35,017 nucleotides of DNA from Halococcus morrhuae DSM 1307 (GCF_000336695.1 NZ_AOMC01000166.1:5263-40279); one strand, 5' to 3'. Shown: positions 1 through 10,413, counted from the first letter of the stretch. The notes: generated from the letters alone by a model not told the origin. Made by a program: numbers and translations.

Positions 1-70
1 GAGCAAAGCTCGACTTGCAGTCAGAACGTATCACGTTCTGACGACATCACGAGAGAGCTTCGCTCTCTCG
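1..70 (+). repeat. Tandem-hairpin module at the left end of copy A
   Basis: Three hairpins follow one another: GAGC/GCTC with loop AAA (1-11), TCAGAACGT/ACGTTCTGA with loop ATC (21-41), and CGAGAGAGC/GCTCTCTCG with loop TTC (50-70). The first two and their spacer (ending GCAG) closely match the segment inserted in folD at 20371-20413, including the tail CGACA after the second hairpin. This ties the intergenic repeat to an element found inside genes. Confidence 0.75.
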
Positions 71-363
71 AACGACTATGCTCTCCTGGCGGATGAAGGG
101 CGAGACCGCTTCGCGGTCGAGGGCTTCGGCGGTGCTGTGCGGGTTGCGGGGGCGGTTGGTTTCCGCGCGAGCGGAGCGAGGTTCGACCGGAGGGAGAACC
201 TCGGAAAGCGAACGGTGAACGAAGTGAACCGTGAGCAGCGAGCGCGGTTCACCGCGAGTGAGCGCGAAGCGCGAATGAGCGGGGGTTTTTAGTCCAGGTT
301 TTTGCGACGAGTGGTGGCCGACCGCAGGGAGGCCACCCGAGGAGTAAAAAAGTGGGCGAAAGG
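1..363 (+). repeat. Composite intergenic hairpin repeat, copy A
   Basis: No credible gene lies in the first 399 bases. The stretch carries blocks that recur at 15218-15531 and 24180-24440 (both reversed) and 27050-27261: CTCCTGGCGGATGAAGGG at about 84-101, GAGGGCTTC-GCGGTG near 119, TCCGCGCGAGCG near 160, CGGTTCACC near 244, GGTTTTTAGTCCAG followed by GTTTTTGCGA near 284-308, and GGAGTAAAAAAGTGGG near 340-355. Hairpins lie between the blocks: GAGAGAGC/GCTCTCTC with a TTC loop (51-69), GACCGC/GCGGTC with a TTC loop (104-118), and GTGGCC/GGCCAC between the last two blocks. Function is unknown; a non-autonomous mobile element, a structured RNA or a nucleoid-binding repeat are all possible. The left edge may be cut by the window. 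Confidence 0.8.
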
Positions 364-399
364 CATTAGTCGCCGCCCGCGAAGAGTGTTGGATAGTTC

Positions 400-1998
400 A
401 TGAAGGTGGAAATGCTAACGACCGACTTCCTGGATCGGGCGGTCGATCTCTATTCGGACGTCGTCGGTGTGGTCGCTCACGACGGCACCGAATACACGTA
501 CGGCGAGTTCGCCGAGCGGGTGAATCAGGTCTCACACGCCCTGCGCGAGATGGGTGTCGAGCAGGGCGATCGGGTTGCGTTGCTCTCGCCGAACACGCAT
601 TACTTCCTCGAAACGCTCTACGGCGTGAACCAGCTCGGGGCCGTGTTCGTCCCGATGAACTACCTGCTGGTGCCAGACGATTTCGACTACATCCTGAACG
701 ACTGCGAGGCCGATGTCGTCATCGCCGATCACGAGTACGCGGAGAACGTCGAGGCGGTGCGCGAGTCGGTGCCTGTCGAGTCGTTCGTCGGCTACGAGGC
801 CGACGCCATCGACGGCGACTGGCTGGATTACGAGGAGTGGCTTGCGGCTCAGCCGGCTGAACGGCCCGAACGGCCCGATATTTCCGAGGATGACGACGCC
901 TCGATCAACTACACGTCGGGGACGACCGGCGATCCGAAGGGTGTCGTCCGGACCCATCGGACCGAGCACTGGCACGCGCTCGTGCTCAACCAGCACAAGG
1001 AGATCCGCGACGACGATACCTATCTCTGGACGTTGCCGATGTTCCATTGTAATGGCTGGGGCCACACCTACGCCATCACCGGAACGGGGGCGACCCACGT
1101 CTGCCAGCGCACGTTCGAGCCGGAGGGGACGCTCCGTCGCGTGCGCGAGTACGACGTTTCCTACATGTGTGGCGCTCCAACAGTTCTCAACCGGCTCATC
1201 GCCCACTACGACGAGAACCCCGACGTCGTGACGACCGGCGAGCGCGACGTGCGCATCGCCACCGCCGGCAGCGCGCCCGCGACCGCCACCCTCTCCAGCA
1301 TTGAGGACGACATCGGCTGGCGGGTCATCCATCTCTACGGACTGACCGAGACCGCGCCGCTGATCACTTCCTCGAACTCGCCACGGCGACTCGCCGAGCA
1401 CGGGCGTGATCTCAAGGTGAAGCAGGGCAGCGAGGTGCTCGCCACCGACGTCAGGGTGGTCGACGACGATGGCCACGACGTGCCGCGCGACGGATCGACA
1501 CTCGGTGAAATCGTCGTCAAGGGCAATCAGGTGATGGATCGCTATCTCAACAAGCCCGAGGCGACCGAGGAGGCGTTCACGGCCAAACTACCGGGCTACT
1601 TCCACACTGGCGATCTCGCGACGATGGACGAGGACGGGATGGTGGCGATCCAGGACCGCGAGAAGGACATCATCATCTCCGGTGGCGAGAATGTCTCCTC
1701 GATCGCCGTCGAGGACGTCCTCTACGACCACCCCGACATCGCCAAGGCGGCCGTCATCCCCACGCCGAGCGACGAGTGGGGCGAGGCGGTGACGGCACTC
1801 GTCGTCGAGAAACCCGACGCCGAGCTCACGGGCGAAGCCGTCCGTGAGTTCGCCGGCGACCATCTCGCACGGTACAAGGTCCCGAAGACCGTCGATTTCG
1901 TCGACGACCTGCCCGAGACCGCGACCGGCAAGGTCCAGAAATACGAACTCCGCGAGGACTACTGGGAGGACGAGGAGCGCTTGGTCGGACAGGGCTGA
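400..1998 (+). CDS. Acyl-CoA synthetase (AMP-forming, class I adenylate-forming enzyme)
   Basis: Activates a carboxylic acid, probably a fatty or medium-chain acid, with ATP to an acyl-adenylate and then to its CoA thioester; expected in the cytoplasm. The P-loop-like signature YTSGTTGDPKG is near residues 171-181, the YGLTE motif near 313, the GYFHTGD hinge region near 398 and the ISGGEN motif near 425. The C-terminal catalytic lysine lies in TATGKVQK near 507-514. The length of 532 aa is normal for the family. The ATG at 400 was taken; an in-frame ATG at 412 follows AAGGTGGAA, which could serve as a ribosome binding site, so the start may be four codons later. Substrate cannot be read from sequence; acetate-specific enzymes are longer, so a fatty acyl or aromatic acid ligase is more likely. 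It stands alone, between repeat copy A and a convergent regulator. Confidence 0.93.
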   Translation: MKVEMLTTDFLDRAVDLYSDVVGVVAHDGTEYTYGEFAERVNQVSHALREMGVEQGDRVALLSPNTHYFLETLYGVNQLGAVFVPMNYLLVPDDFDYILNDCEADVVIADHEYAENVEAVRESVPVESFVGYEADAIDGDWLDYEEWLAAQPAERPERPDISEDDDASINYTSGTTGDPKGVVRTHRTEHWHALVLNQHKEIRDDDTYLWTLPMFHCNGWGHTYAITGTGATHVCQRTFEPEGTLRRVREYDVSYMCGAPTVLNRLIAHYDENPDVVTTGERDVRIATAGSAPATATLSSIEDDIGWRVIHLYGLTETAPLITSSNSPRRLAEHGRDLKVKQGSEVLATDVRVVDDDGHDVPRDGSTLGEIVVKGNQVMDRYLNKPEATEEAFTAKLPGYFHTGDLATMDEDGMVAIQDREKDIIISGGENVSSIAVEDVLYDHPDIAKAAVIPTPSDEWGEAVTALVVEKPDAELTGEAVREFAGDHLARYKVPKTVDFVDDLPETATGKVQKYELREDYWEDEERLVGQG

Positions 1999-2028
1999 AT
2001 CGGGCGAGACCGAGCCGGTTCACGAGTT

Positions 2029-2676
2029 TCAGATGAGCGACGTAAGGATTCGCGATTCGGCCTTTCGGAGATGTTCGTCGACCGTACTCGGCGCACAGTC
2101 GAGCGTGCCGGCGATGTCCTCGTGAGTCGCCTGCCGCGGCACCTCGTAATAGCCGCTCTCGATAGCGGTCTCGAACACTTCGAGCTGGCGGTCGGTCAGC
2201 AGCGAGAGTACGTTCCGCTCGTCGGGCGAATATTCGCCGACCTGTTCGACGGTGATGCGCGTCTCCGCGGGCAGCTCTTCGAGCGCCTGTTGGAGCATCT
2301 CGTGAGTGCCGACGACGGTGATCCGGAGCCCACCCTCGACGAACGCCAGCGGCGGGACGACCATCAGGGCGTATTTCTGGGCGACGGACATCAGCTGGCC
2401 GGCGGGCTGGCCCGGCTTGACGTGGACGTAGAAGTGGAACGTCTCGCCCTCGACGGCGATCGACGAACACGAGAGTAGCTCCGGATGGCCGTCGAGGCGC
2501 GCTTGGAGCCTCTCTGGATCGCCACGGAGCCGGTAGAGCATCACACCCGTCCCGTTGGCGAGCGCGTTGACGTGGACGAGCGCCTCGCGCGTGACGCCGG
2601 GCGTCTCGATGATGACGCTATCGACGGGATGGATCGCCCCGTCGTCGGGTTTGATCGTGAACTCGAAATACCTCAT
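2029..2676 (-). CDS. HTH_10 (bacterio-opsin activator-type) transcriptional regulator
   Basis: A 215-aa protein with a C-terminal HTH_10 domain, about residues 157-215. It begins LLTDRQLEVFETAIESGYYE and continues with an ATHEDIAGTL helix and the recognition helix APSTVDEHLRKAE. This arrangement is typical of haloarchaeal Bat-like regulators, which bind DNA and change transcription of nearby or stress-related genes. Residues 1-150 form the usual unassigned sensor part of the family, with no recognisable PAS or GAF motif. The gene converges on the acyl-CoA synthetase (31 bp between the stop codons) and is followed on the same strand by spoVR with an 85-bp gap. Its target is unknown. Confidence 0.9.
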   Translation of the reverse strand: MRYFEFTIKPDDGAIHPVDSVIIETPGVTREALVHVNALANGTGVMLYRLRGDPERLQARLDGHPELLSCSSIAVEGETFHFYVHVKPGQPAGQLMSVAQKYALMVVPPLAFVEGGLRITVVGTHEMLQQALEELPAETRITVEQVGEYSPDERNVLSLLTDRQLEVFETAIESGYYEVPRQATHEDIAGTLDCAPSTVDEHLRKAESRILTSLI

Positions 2677-2761
2677 GGCGCTCGTCCCATCATGCGTACT
2701 GATACCGGTCCGAACGATAGCCCTTTCGGATGGTGCAGAGTCGCCGTCGGCGGTCGGGCGT

Positions 2762-4753
2762 TCACGCGAGCCACTCGTCGGGTTTCGTGTCGTAATCGAC
2801 GTCCGTCGCGGCGATCCCTTCGACCTCGCTCCACGGGAGGTCCTCGACGGTAAACGACTCGCCGTCGTAGCGGATGAGCTTGCCGCGCTCGTCGGGATCG
2901 GGTTCGCGCTCGCGGCGTTTCGCGACCTCGAGATCGTGATCGTCGAGCTCCTTGACGATCGTCTTGAGGTTCACCGGCCGTCCCCAGAGATCGAACACGC
3001 GTTCGAGGGTCTGTCGCGCCTGCTCGACGTCGAGCATCACGCCGTTGTAGTGGTGGGCGAGCAGCAGCTCGTTGCGGTTGTTGTAGTTGCCGTCCTGTAC
3101 AGTGATGGTGGGCTTGCCGAAGTTGGTGAACTGGAGCAGGAGCTTCTTCTTCACGTCCTCATAGTCCGTCGAGGTCGCCCGGTAGTCGCCGGTCGCCTGC
3201 GTGTACTCGTAGGTGAAGTAGTCGTTGTCGTCGACGAACTCCTGGGAGAGGAACTCGTCGAGGAAGGTCACGTCGTTGTGGCTCTCGCGGATCTCGAAGA
3301 GGCGATCCCAGCCCGCCGCGTACTCGACGTCGGCGAGCGCCTCGTCGACGGTTCCGTAGCGCGAATCGTCGAACAGATATCGCGAGATCCGTTCGAGCTC
3401 CTCGCGGCTCGTCCGCTGGAGGAAGCCGCTGTTCTGGGGTTTGGCGAGCGAGTAGTGGCGCTCGGCCATCCCCTCGTAGGTGAGCAGTTTCCAGGGATAG
3501 CGATCGACGTCGATCTCGCCGTTCTCCGCGGCCGCGAGCACCTCACCATCGACGCGCGGGTCGTCGGGATCGAACGCCGCGAGCCCGTCGCCCGCGATCC
3601 GATCGATGACGGGATCGGGCGCGAGCGCCGCCGCGACGGTCTCGAAATCGACCACGTCGTGGAAGTTACGCCACGTGATCCCCTCCACCCGGAGCAGGCG
3701 CTCGCAGACCTCGCGACGGTTGACCGAGTTCTCGATATACTCCCAGAGCTCCTTGCCGAGTTTGTACGGATTGAGCCCGGGCGAGGCGAGCACGCGCGCC
3801 TGATGGTCAGCGTAGCTCAGGAACTCGTCGGTGCCGGCAAACGTCTCCTCGCCCATCATCATCGACTCCCAGTAGGCCGCCCAGCCCTCGTTCATCACCT
3901 TCGTCATCCGCTGGGCGGCGAAGTAGTAGGCCTCCCGGCGGAGCAATTCTAAAACTGTGCGCTGCCATTCCTCCATCTCGACGGCCTTCTCGCGCTCCTC
4001 GTCGTAGGCCATCCCGTGACGGAAGAGGAAGGCGAGCAGATCGGGTTCGGGCTCGGGCGGGATCGCTCCCGAGGGCTCGTCCTCGCGCTGGGCTTCGAGC
4101 CAGTCGTCGTCGAACACCTCGCTGACGACGTCGGCCCCGAGATCGAGCTCGTCGAGGCGGTCGGCGATGTCGTCGTCCTCGATCCTGGGAGCGTCCTCCG
4201 CGCTCGCACTCTCGAACGCCCGATGGCGGTCGATGTTCGTTTCGAGACATTGGATCGTGTCGATCCAGCTCTCGACGGCTTCGCGCTCGATGTCGGGATC
4301 GCGCATGAACGCGGCGATCGCGTCGGCGTGTCGCGCGAGCATCGCCGCCGCATCCGGCGTTCCGCCGCCGGTGAACAGGCCGAACCACTGGTTGTGCGCG
4401 AAGAAATCCGCGTGCGCCTCGACGTGGGTGATGACGGCCTTCTGGTCGGCCAGCGAGTTCGACTCCTGAAGGAACGCGTGGGAGGGGTCGTCGTTGTTGA
4501 CGATCTCGAAGGCCTTCCCGCCGAGGAACTGGTTCTGTTTCTGCTGGCGGTCGTATTTCATCCCCCAGCGCCAGTGCGGATATCTGGTCTGGAACCCGTC
4601 GTAGGCGATCAGCTCGTTCATCTCGTCGTAGTCGACGATCCAGTAGTTCACGCGGTAGGGATCGAGTCCCAGCTTGTGGGCGAGGTTCGCGGCCTCGCTC
4701 ACCGGCTTTTCGAGGCTGTCGGCCGCTCGCTGTGCGCTGATGCGGTCATTCAT
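2762..4753 (-). CDS. SpoVR family protein
   Basis: A 663-aa member of the SpoVR family, named from a Bacillus sporulation gene; archaea do not sporulate, and the biochemical function is unresolved. Characteristic stretches include [19 protein letters not shown] near the N-terminus, [13 protein letters not shown], and the histidine-rich [17 protein letters not shown] near residues 110-125. The [11 protein letters not shown] segment is also typical. It is the last gene of a four-gene operon: its start overlaps the end of the DUF444 gene by 8 bp, which implies translational coupling. In many bacteria and archaea SpoVR, YeaH/YhbH and PrkA are encoded together and linked to stress or stationary-phase responses, so a shared role is inferred here. 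Confidence 0.95.
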   Translation of the reverse strand: MNDRISAQRAADSLEKPVSEAANLAHKLGLDPYRVNYWIVDYDEMNELIAYDGFQTRYPHWRWGMKYDRQQKQNQFLGGKAFEIVNNDDPSHAFLQESNSLADQKAVITHVEAHADFFAHNQWFGLFTGGGTPDAAAMLARHADAIAAFMRDPDIEREAVESWIDTIQCLETNIDRHRAFESASAEDAPRIEDDDIADRLDELDLGADVVSEVFDDDWLEAQREDEPSGAIPPEPEPDLLAFLFRHGMAYDEEREKAVEMEEWQRTVLELLRREAYYFAAQRMTKVMNEGWAAYWESMMMGEETFAGTDEFLSYADHQARVLASPGLNPYKLGKELWEYIENSVNRREVCERLLRVEGITWRNFHDVVDFETVAAALAPDPVIDRIAGDGLAAFDPDDPRVDGEVLAAAENGEIDVDRYPWKLLTYEGMAERHYSLAKPQNSGFLQRTSREELERISRYLFDDSRYGTVDEALADVEYAAGWDRLFEIRESHNDVTFLDEFLSQEFVDDNDYFTYEYTQATGDYRATSTDYEDVKKKLLLQFTNFGKPTITVQDGNYNNRNELLLAHHYNGVMLDVEQARQTLERVFDLWGRPVNLKTIVKELDDHDLEVAKRREREPDPDERGKLIRYDGESFTVEDLPWSEVEGIAATDVDYDTKPDEWLA

Positions 4754-6056
4754 TGTCGTCCTCGGTGTTCAGGATGGTCTCGATCGCGTCGACGACGTCG
4801 CCCGGCCCGTTGACGTACGCGACGGCGACGTTGTCGCTACCGTGGAAGTGGCGTTCGACCTCCTCGGCGTGCGTTGCGTTGATCGCGTTGCCCGACGGCT
4901 GCGTCTCGACGTAGGCATGGAGGTTGGCCGGGATCGCCTCCATCTGCGGGATCACGTACTCCTCGGTGTCGTTCGAGGAGTTCTCGGAGTCACCCGCCGC
5001 GAACACGTATCTGTTCCAGTCGTTCCACGGGTATTCCTCGTCGAGGATCGCCGCCGCGAGCTCGTACGCGCTCGAAATCTTGGTTCCTCCTCCAGAGCGG
5101 ATGCCGAAGAACTCCTCGCGCTCGACGCGCCACGCCTCGGCATCGTGGGCGATGTAGACGAATTCGGCGCGATCATACTTCCCGGTCAGATACCAGTCGA
5201 GCGGCGTGAACGTCCGCTCGACGAGTTCGCGCTTCTGCTCGCGCATCGACCCCGAGACGTCGCGGATGTTCACGACGACGACGTTCTTCTCGTGTTCCTC
5301 GACGATCTCGGGGTAGCGATAGCGCTCGTCCTCGCGACGGAAGGGGACGTGATCGATCCCTTCCTTGCGGATGCGGGTGGCGGTGTCCTCGGCCTCGACG
5401 TTTCGCTCCATCGTCTCGATCGACGGCCAGCGCGTTCGCTCGCCGGCCGCGAGTTTGGCGTACTCGTCGTCGAGCCACGCCCGCGAGACGGGCAGGTGCT
5501 TGGCGCGCGCCCACTCGAAGACGCTCTCGGGCCCCATCCCGTCGACTCTGAGCGCCTCGTGGACGTATTCGCGGTCGAAGTCCATCGCGAGCTTGCGCTT
5601 CAGCCCCTCCTTGAACATCCGCTCGAAATCGAGCGTGCTGTTCGGTCCCGTCCTGCTGACGTCGGTGTAATCACCCTCGGTCTCCTCGACGACGCGCTTG
5701 CCCTTCGGTTCGAGATCGAGCCCCAGCCGCTCGTCGAGCTCCTGAGCGAACTCCTCGGGGTCCATCTCGTAGTATTCGTGCTCGCCGCCCTCCTCGCCGG
5801 CTTCACCCTCCTCGTCGCCCGGCTCGGGCTGACCGACCGGCTGGCCCGGCTGGGGCGTGTCGCCGTCGCCCTGTCCGACGCCACCCTGATCGCGCTTGTC
5901 GTATTCGAAGCCCGGCAGGTCGATGATCTTCACGGGTACTCGCACCGACTCCGGACCGCTCCCCCCGAGATCGCCGTACTGAATGAACTCCGCGAGGTCC
6001 TCGCGGCGATCCTCGCCGACCTCGCGGTAGCGTTCGAGATCCTCCCTCAGTCCCAT
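4746..6056 (-). CDS. YeaH/YhbH (DUF444) family protein with vWA-like domain
   Basis: A 436-aa protein. The ATG at 6056 gives the N-terminus [20 protein letters not shown]; sequence upstream in the same frame is arginine-rich and unlike a haloarchaeal protein. Residues 55-100 are a low-complexity Gly/Glu/Pro linker. The C-terminal half is a von Willebrand factor A-like fold with a DVSGSM metal-site motif (266-271), followed by a [13 protein letters not shown] stretch. In E. coli the homologue YeaH is encoded next to the kinase YeaG (PrkA), and the same neighbours occur here. Its start overlaps the second kinase by 10 bp and its end overlaps spoVR by 8 bp. A scaffold or partner role for the kinases is inferred. 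Confidence 0.93.
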   Translation of the reverse strand: MGLREDLERYREVGEDRREDLAEFIQYGDLGGSGPESVRVPVKIIDLPGFEYDKRDQGGVGQGDGDTPQPGQPVGQPEPGDEEGEAGEEGGEHEYYEMDPEEFAQELDERLGLDLEPKGKRVVEETEGDYTDVSRTGPNSTLDFERMFKEGLKRKLAMDFDREYVHEALRVDGMGPESVFEWARAKHLPVSRAWLDDEYAKLAAGERTRWPSIETMERNVEAEDTATRIRKEGIDHVPFRREDERYRYPEIVEEHEKNVVVVNIRDVSGSMREQKRELVERTFTPLDWYLTGKYDRAEFVYIAHDAEAWRVEREEFFGIRSGGGTKISSAYELAAAILDEEYPWNDWNRYVFAAGDSENSSNDTEEYVIPQMEAIPANLHAYVETQPSGNAINATHAEEVERHFHGSDNVAVAYVNGPGDVVDAIETILNTEDDNE

Positions 6057-8338
6057 CGGTAGCTCACCTGTCCCATGACGTGCCGGCTGGTCAGCTCGGC
6101 GCTCGCCTCGCTGTAGTCGAACAGTTCGACCATCTTCTCGATCGTCTGTTCCTTCAGTCGCGCCGTCTCGGTTCCACTGGGCGGGTCTTCCCACTGGCGC
6201 GGGTCGAAGTCCTCGTAGGTCCTTCGGACGTCGTCCCAGTCGTGACTCCCGAGCACCGTGTCGATCACCGGGATCTCGGTGAGCGCGACGTCGCTGGCGC
6301 GGAACTCGTCGTCGCGGCTGTGCCACGCGTGGCGGTTGAGGGCGGTGATGATCTTCTCCATGCGGAACTCCCTGACCGCCGGCGATGGCTGACTGCCGTC
6401 GTAGCTCTCGGAGCCGAACCGGCCGAGATGCTCGGTCTCGAAGACCTTCATCACGAGCGGGTCGGGTTCCTCACGCTCGCCGCGGTCGTTCTCGACCTGT
6501 TCGTCCGCCGCCCACGCGTAGACGTGTTCGACGTATTCGGCGACGGTTTCCTCGTCGACGCGCTTGTCGTGCAGCAGCGCTTCGAGCACGTCCTCACGCT
6601 GGCGCTCGAACACCTGATTTTTCACTTGGACGACGCGACTCTCGAACTCGCCGCGCTCGGTCGTCGAGAACACCGGTGCTTCGGCCAGTTCGGCGGCCAT
6701 CGCATCCAGAACGTCCTGTGGCATGACGACGTCCTCGACGGGGAGATCAGCATGGTGGCGCTCGCGCTCGGCGTACAGCAGATCGGCGATGACGTCGCGC
6801 GTGTAGGTGACGGGAACGCCGCTCTCGCCGTCGGCGCTGTCGTCGTCGAAATCGAACGCCTCGCGCTCGGTGCGTTCGTCGCCGTGCTGGAGATAGCCGC
6901 GATCGAACAGCAGCGCCTTGTCGACGAGCTCCATCCCCGCCGGGAGGTCATCGTCGTCGAGACGCGTGACGACGCTGTAGAGCGCGGCCGCCCCGACCGC
7001 GTGCGGGGCGAGCTCGACCGTGGTGACGTCGTCGTCGTCACCGCCCACCGCCACCGTGACCGGTTCGGCGATCTTCCGTTCGAGCGCCTCGTAGCTCTCG
7101 GCACGCCAGATTCCGGTCTCGTTCGCGAGTTCGCGTCTGATGAGTTCGGCTTCGAGCGAGACGTTGGTCAGGTAGTCGAACTCGCGCCTGTCGAGGCGGC
7201 GTTTGAGCGCCTTCAGCGGGTCGTCGGCGTTGCGTTCGGCGTGCTGGTTCAGCTGCGCCTCCAGGTCGGGGTTCGAGATGATGATCATCTGCGTATCGAC
7301 GTCCATCCCGATCCCCTTGTCGAGCTTCACCGATCCCTCGTCGGGCACGTTGAGCAGCTTGCGAAGGAGGTCCGCGTGCTGGGCGGCGTCCTCGACGATC
7401 GTCAACAGTCCGTTGCCCTGCGAGAGCACGCCATCGTAGGAGAACGCCTGTGGGTTCTTTCGCCCGCGCGAATCGAGTTCGCGAACCATCCCCGCCATCC
7501 ACGAGCCGACGAGCCGCTCCTTGGGCGAGCCGTCGTCCTCCGAATGGAGCACACCGATACCCTGCCCGACGTCGACGACGTAGTTCTTCACCCGAAGGTG
7601 GCGTCTGTCCGTCACGGCCGAGAACAGATCCCGCACCCCGTCGCGGCGATAGCGCTCTTCGAGGAAATCGTAGGCCTCGCGACAGAACGGATCGAGGCGT
7701 CCCTCGACATCGATCGGAACGTGATCGTCGCTACGTTCGTTGAGCGCGTCGACGATCTCCGCGCGCACCTCCGGCGGGAAGACGGTGAGCGGGTGTGACT
7801 GGACGGGGCTCTCGTACCAGTCGTCCTCGTCGTCGCGGTATTCGCCGCCGTAGGTCAGCCCGGCCGACTCGCCGAGACCAGCGACGTTCCACTCGACGGT
7901 GTAGCGCCGGCCGGCATCCGTCTTCGAGAACTCGCGCAGCCCGTTGATGAGACACCGTTTGAGCTCCGACTTGCCCGTCGCCGTGGGGCCGGCGAGCCAG
8001 ATGATCTTCTCGTCTTTCCCCCGGCCGGCGGCGATCGAGCGCAGGTCGTCGACGAACGCGTTGAGCACCTCGGTGTTGCCGAGGATCGCGTGCTCGCCGT
8101 CGTTGTGCGGGTCGTCGAAGAACCGGTAGCGCTCGGTCTCCTCGCCCTCCTCGATCACGGTTCTGGTCCCGGCAGCCTCGATGGCGGCGACGAGATATTT
8201 CGCGGCGTGGGCGGCGATTCGTGGCTCCGTGAGCGCCGCATCGACGTATTCGGCGAGGCTCATCGGCTCCTCGTAGGTCTCCTGGAGCGCGCGGTCGGCC
8301 GCCGTGACGTAGCTCTCGCCGCTCTCTCGGTCGTTCAT
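6047..8338 (-). CDS. PrkA family serine protein kinase (second paralogue)
   Basis: A 763-aa protein with an N-terminal AAA-type ATPase module. Its Walker A motif GPTATGKS is at residues 117-124, and the [20 protein letters not shown] region is PrkA-like. PrkA proteins are described as serine protein kinases with an AAA core. The ATG at 8338 was chosen because it yields [18 protein letters not shown]; the in-frame sequence upstream overlaps the preceding gene and is arginine-rich. The stop of the upstream kinase and this start share one base (TGATG), so translation is probably coupled. Only about 763 residues and low similarity to the first kinase suggest old duplication and divergence, with the two possibly acting as a hetero-complex (inference). 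Confidence 0.93.
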   Translation of the reverse strand: MNDRESGESYVTAADRALQETYEEPMSLAEYVDAALTEPRIAAHAAKYLVAAIEAAGTRTVIEEGEETERYRFFDDPHNDGEHAILGNTEVLNAFVDDLRSIAAGRGKDEKIIWLAGPTATGKSELKRCLINGLREFSKTDAGRRYTVEWNVAGLGESAGLTYGGEYRDDEDDWYESPVQSHPLTVFPPEVRAEIVDALNERSDDHVPIDVEGRLDPFCREAYDFLEERYRRDGVRDLFSAVTDRRHLRVKNYVVDVGQGIGVLHSEDDGSPKERLVGSWMAGMVRELDSRGRKNPQAFSYDGVLSQGNGLLTIVEDAAQHADLLRKLLNVPDEGSVKLDKGIGMDVDTQMIIISNPDLEAQLNQHAERNADDPLKALKRRLDRREFDYLTNVSLEAELIRRELANETGIWRAESYEALERKIAEPVTVAVGGDDDDVTTVELAPHAVGAAALYSVVTRLDDDDLPAGMELVDKALLFDRGYLQHGDERTEREAFDFDDDSADGESGVPVTYTRDVIADLLYAERERHHADLPVEDVVMPQDVLDAMAAELAEAPVFSTTERGEFESRVVQVKNQVFERQREDVLEALLHDKRVDEETVAEYVEHVYAWAADEQVENDRGEREEPDPLVMKVFETEHLGRFGSESYDGSQPSPAVREFRMEKIITALNRHAWHSRDDEFRASDVALTEIPVIDTVLGSHDWDDVRRTYEDFDPRQWEDPPSGTETARLKEQTIEKMVELFDYSEASAELTSRHVMGQVSYRWD

Positions 8339-10413
8339 CACTCGTCTTCCAGTTCGGTTTTGGCGACCTCGGCACCGGCGAATTCGAGCACCTCCTTGGC
8401 CCCACCACGGGTGTAGCCCTGTTCGATCAGCGCGTCGATCCACGCGCTGCGCTCCTCGTCGTCCATCTCCCCCGAGGACACCAGCGCCGAGAAGTTGATG
8501 TTGTGTTTCTTGTCCTCCCAGAGCTTGCGCTCCAAGGCCCGGCGCAGGCGGTCGTTGTCCTGCGGATTGAACGTATCACCCTCGCGTGCGCGCCGCGAGA
8601 CCCAGTTCGAGACCTCCTGACGAAAGTCGTCCTTCCGGTCCTCGGGCACGTCGAGTTTCTCCTCCACGGAGCGAAGAAAGGTCTCGTCGGGCCCCTGTTC
8701 GCGCCCGGTGAGTTCGTCCTCGACGGTGTCGTCGTCGATGTATGCCATCACGTGATCCATGTACTTCTCGCCCTGGCGCTGGATCTCGTCGAGGTCGTAC
8801 GCCAGCGCGTGGCGGACGTCCTCGATCGCGCGTTCTCTGTACTCCTCGCGGACGAGTTCGAGGTAGCGGTAGTAGGTGTCGAAGAGGTCCTCGGCGATCG
8901 AGCCGTGGTTTTCGAGGTTGCCCTCCAGGTGGTTGAACGTCGTCAGCGGCGAGAGGAACCCTCGCTCCCGGTGCATCGAATCCATGATCGCCTCGGATAT
9001 CTCGTCCCCGATGAACCGCGGGCTCACCCCCTCCATCCCCTCGCCGATCTCGGCGGTCCCGGTCGCCTCCTCGCGCAGTTTCTTGACGTCGACGTCCTCG
9101 GCCTCGTCGATCTCGCCGTTGTATGCTTTGGCCTTCTGGAGGAGATCGACAGTACCGGAGTCGGGTTCCTCGATCCGGGTGAGAACGCCGAACAGGCCCG
9201 CCATCTCTAGGGTATGGGGCTCAACGTGGATGTCGGGCACGTCGGCGTTCGCGAGCATCTTCCGGTAGATGTTCGCCTCCTCGTCGTACTGGAGCACGTA
9301 GGGGAAATCGATCCGCTTCGTGCGGTCGTTGAACGCCTCCATCTTCTCGTCGCCCTTCTTCTCCTTGTACTCGGGCATGTTCGTCCGCCCGACGATCACC
9401 TGGTCGATGTCCATCCGCGGGTTGCTCTTCGGTTTGATGGTCATCTCCTGGGTGGCGTGCAGGAAGTCGTAGAGGAACTCCCGCTGGAGTTTGAGGAGCT
9501 CCTCGCCGGAGAAGATGCCCCGATTGGCGTTACAGAACGCACCCGAGTAGTCGAAGGCTCTCGGATCGGACTCACCGTAGACCGCGATCTTCGAGTAGTT
9601 GACGTCGCCGGTGAGTTCGGTCTCGTCCTGGTTTTTCTTGTCTTTCGGCTCGAAGGTCTCGATCGCCTGGCGCTTGTTCTCGTCGGCAGTGAGTCTGATG
9701 ACCTCGACGTGGTTTTCGAGCACCTGCTGGAGGTCGTCGTCGTAGTAGCCGAGCAGGGAATCCATGTAGAACTCGCTCGCGGGGTCGAGCGACTGCTCGT
9801 TCTGGATGGTGTAGGGCGCATCGAGGCGCTCGTTCAACTCCTCGACGACGCGCTTGCGCTGGTCGAGCGGGAGGAGCACCAGCGGGTCTTGGTTCATCGG
9901 CGAACGGACGACATCGTCGGACGGGTCTTGGTCGGCGATCACGTCGGCCAGGTTCGTCCAGCGGAAGGTGTACATCCGCCCGTCCTCGCGCATCGTGTAG
10001 TCCTCGAAGTAGCGCCTGACCTGCCGGTCGAAATCCGATTTCCCGGAACCGACCGGCCCGAGGAGCAGTTTGATGCGTCGTTCCGGCCCGAGCCCGCGTG
10101 CGCCGGATTTGGCCTTGTTGACGAACTCGTGGATAGCCTCGTGGATCTCGCGGCCGTAGAAGGTGTTCTCGCCCTCACCGAGCGGATCCTCGGAGGCGAG
10201 ATGGTACTCGACGACGCCCGTTTCCTCGTCGTACTCGCTGCCGTAGAAGTCGAACATGTCCGCGACGCGTTGGTGGGCGTTGCGGGCGATCGCTGGCTCC
10301 TCGCGGAGTTCGTCCAGATACCACTGGAACGTGCGCGCCGTGCGGAGGTCGGTCGGGATCGATGCACGGTACTCCTCGCTGAGCGCTTCGAGCGTGTTGG
10401 TGTCGCCTGACAT
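8338..10413 (-). CDS. PrkA family serine protein kinase (first paralogue)
   Basis: First gene of the kinase-YeaH-SpoVR operon; 691 aa. Family features include ARNAHQRVADMFDFYG at about 43-58, FYGREIHEAIHEFVNKAKSG near 85-104, and Walker A GPVGSGKS at 119-126. A C-terminal PrkA region follows, with the FLSPLTTFNHLEGNLENHG stretch. The ATG at 10413 starts MSGDTNTLEALSEEYRASIP, the usual beginning for haloarchaeal members. An upstream in-frame ATG at 10539 would add 42 Arg/Thr-rich residues and is disfavoured. The promoter appears to lie near 10579, leaving a leader of roughly 140 nt. The role is probably stress or nutrient signalling by phosphorylation; substrates are unknown. Confidence 0.94.
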   Translation of the reverse strand: MSGDTNTLEALSEEYRASIPTDLRTARTFQWYLDELREEPAIARNAHQRVADMFDFYGSEYDEETGVVEYHLASEDPLGEGENTFYGREIHEAIHEFVNKAKSGARGLGPERRIKLLLGPVGSGKSDFDRQVRRYFEDYTMREDGRMYTFRWTNLADVIADQDPSDDVVRSPMNQDPLVLLPLDQRKRVVEELNERLDAPYTIQNEQSLDPASEFYMDSLLGYYDDDLQQVLENHVEVIRLTADENKRQAIETFEPKDKKNQDETELTGDVNYSKIAVYGESDPRAFDYSGAFCNANRGIFSGEELLKLQREFLYDFLHATQEMTIKPKSNPRMDIDQVIVGRTNMPEYKEKKGDEKMEAFNDRTKRIDFPYVLQYDEEANIYRKMLANADVPDIHVEPHTLEMAGLFGVLTRIEEPDSGTVDLLQKAKAYNGEIDEAEDVDVKKLREEATGTAEIGEGMEGVSPRFIGDEISEAIMDSMHRERGFLSPLTTFNHLEGNLENHGSIAEDLFDTYYRYLELVREEYRERAIEDVRHALAYDLDEIQRQGEKYMDHVMAYIDDDTVEDELTGREQGPDETFLRSVEEKLDVPEDRKDDFRQEVSNWVSRRAREGDTFNPQDNDRLRRALERKLWEDKKHNINFSALVSSGEMDDEERSAWIDALIEQGYTRGGAKEVLEFAGAEVAKTELEDE

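Noticed and set aside
2555-3952. Long open frame (465 codons) opposite the spoVR gene
   Set aside because: It lies fully antisense to a well supported gene and has Leu/Val/Arg-rich sequence typical of the antisense frame of GC-rich haloarchaeal DNA. The same holds for the frames at 4674-6062, 6080-7798 and 9214-10410.
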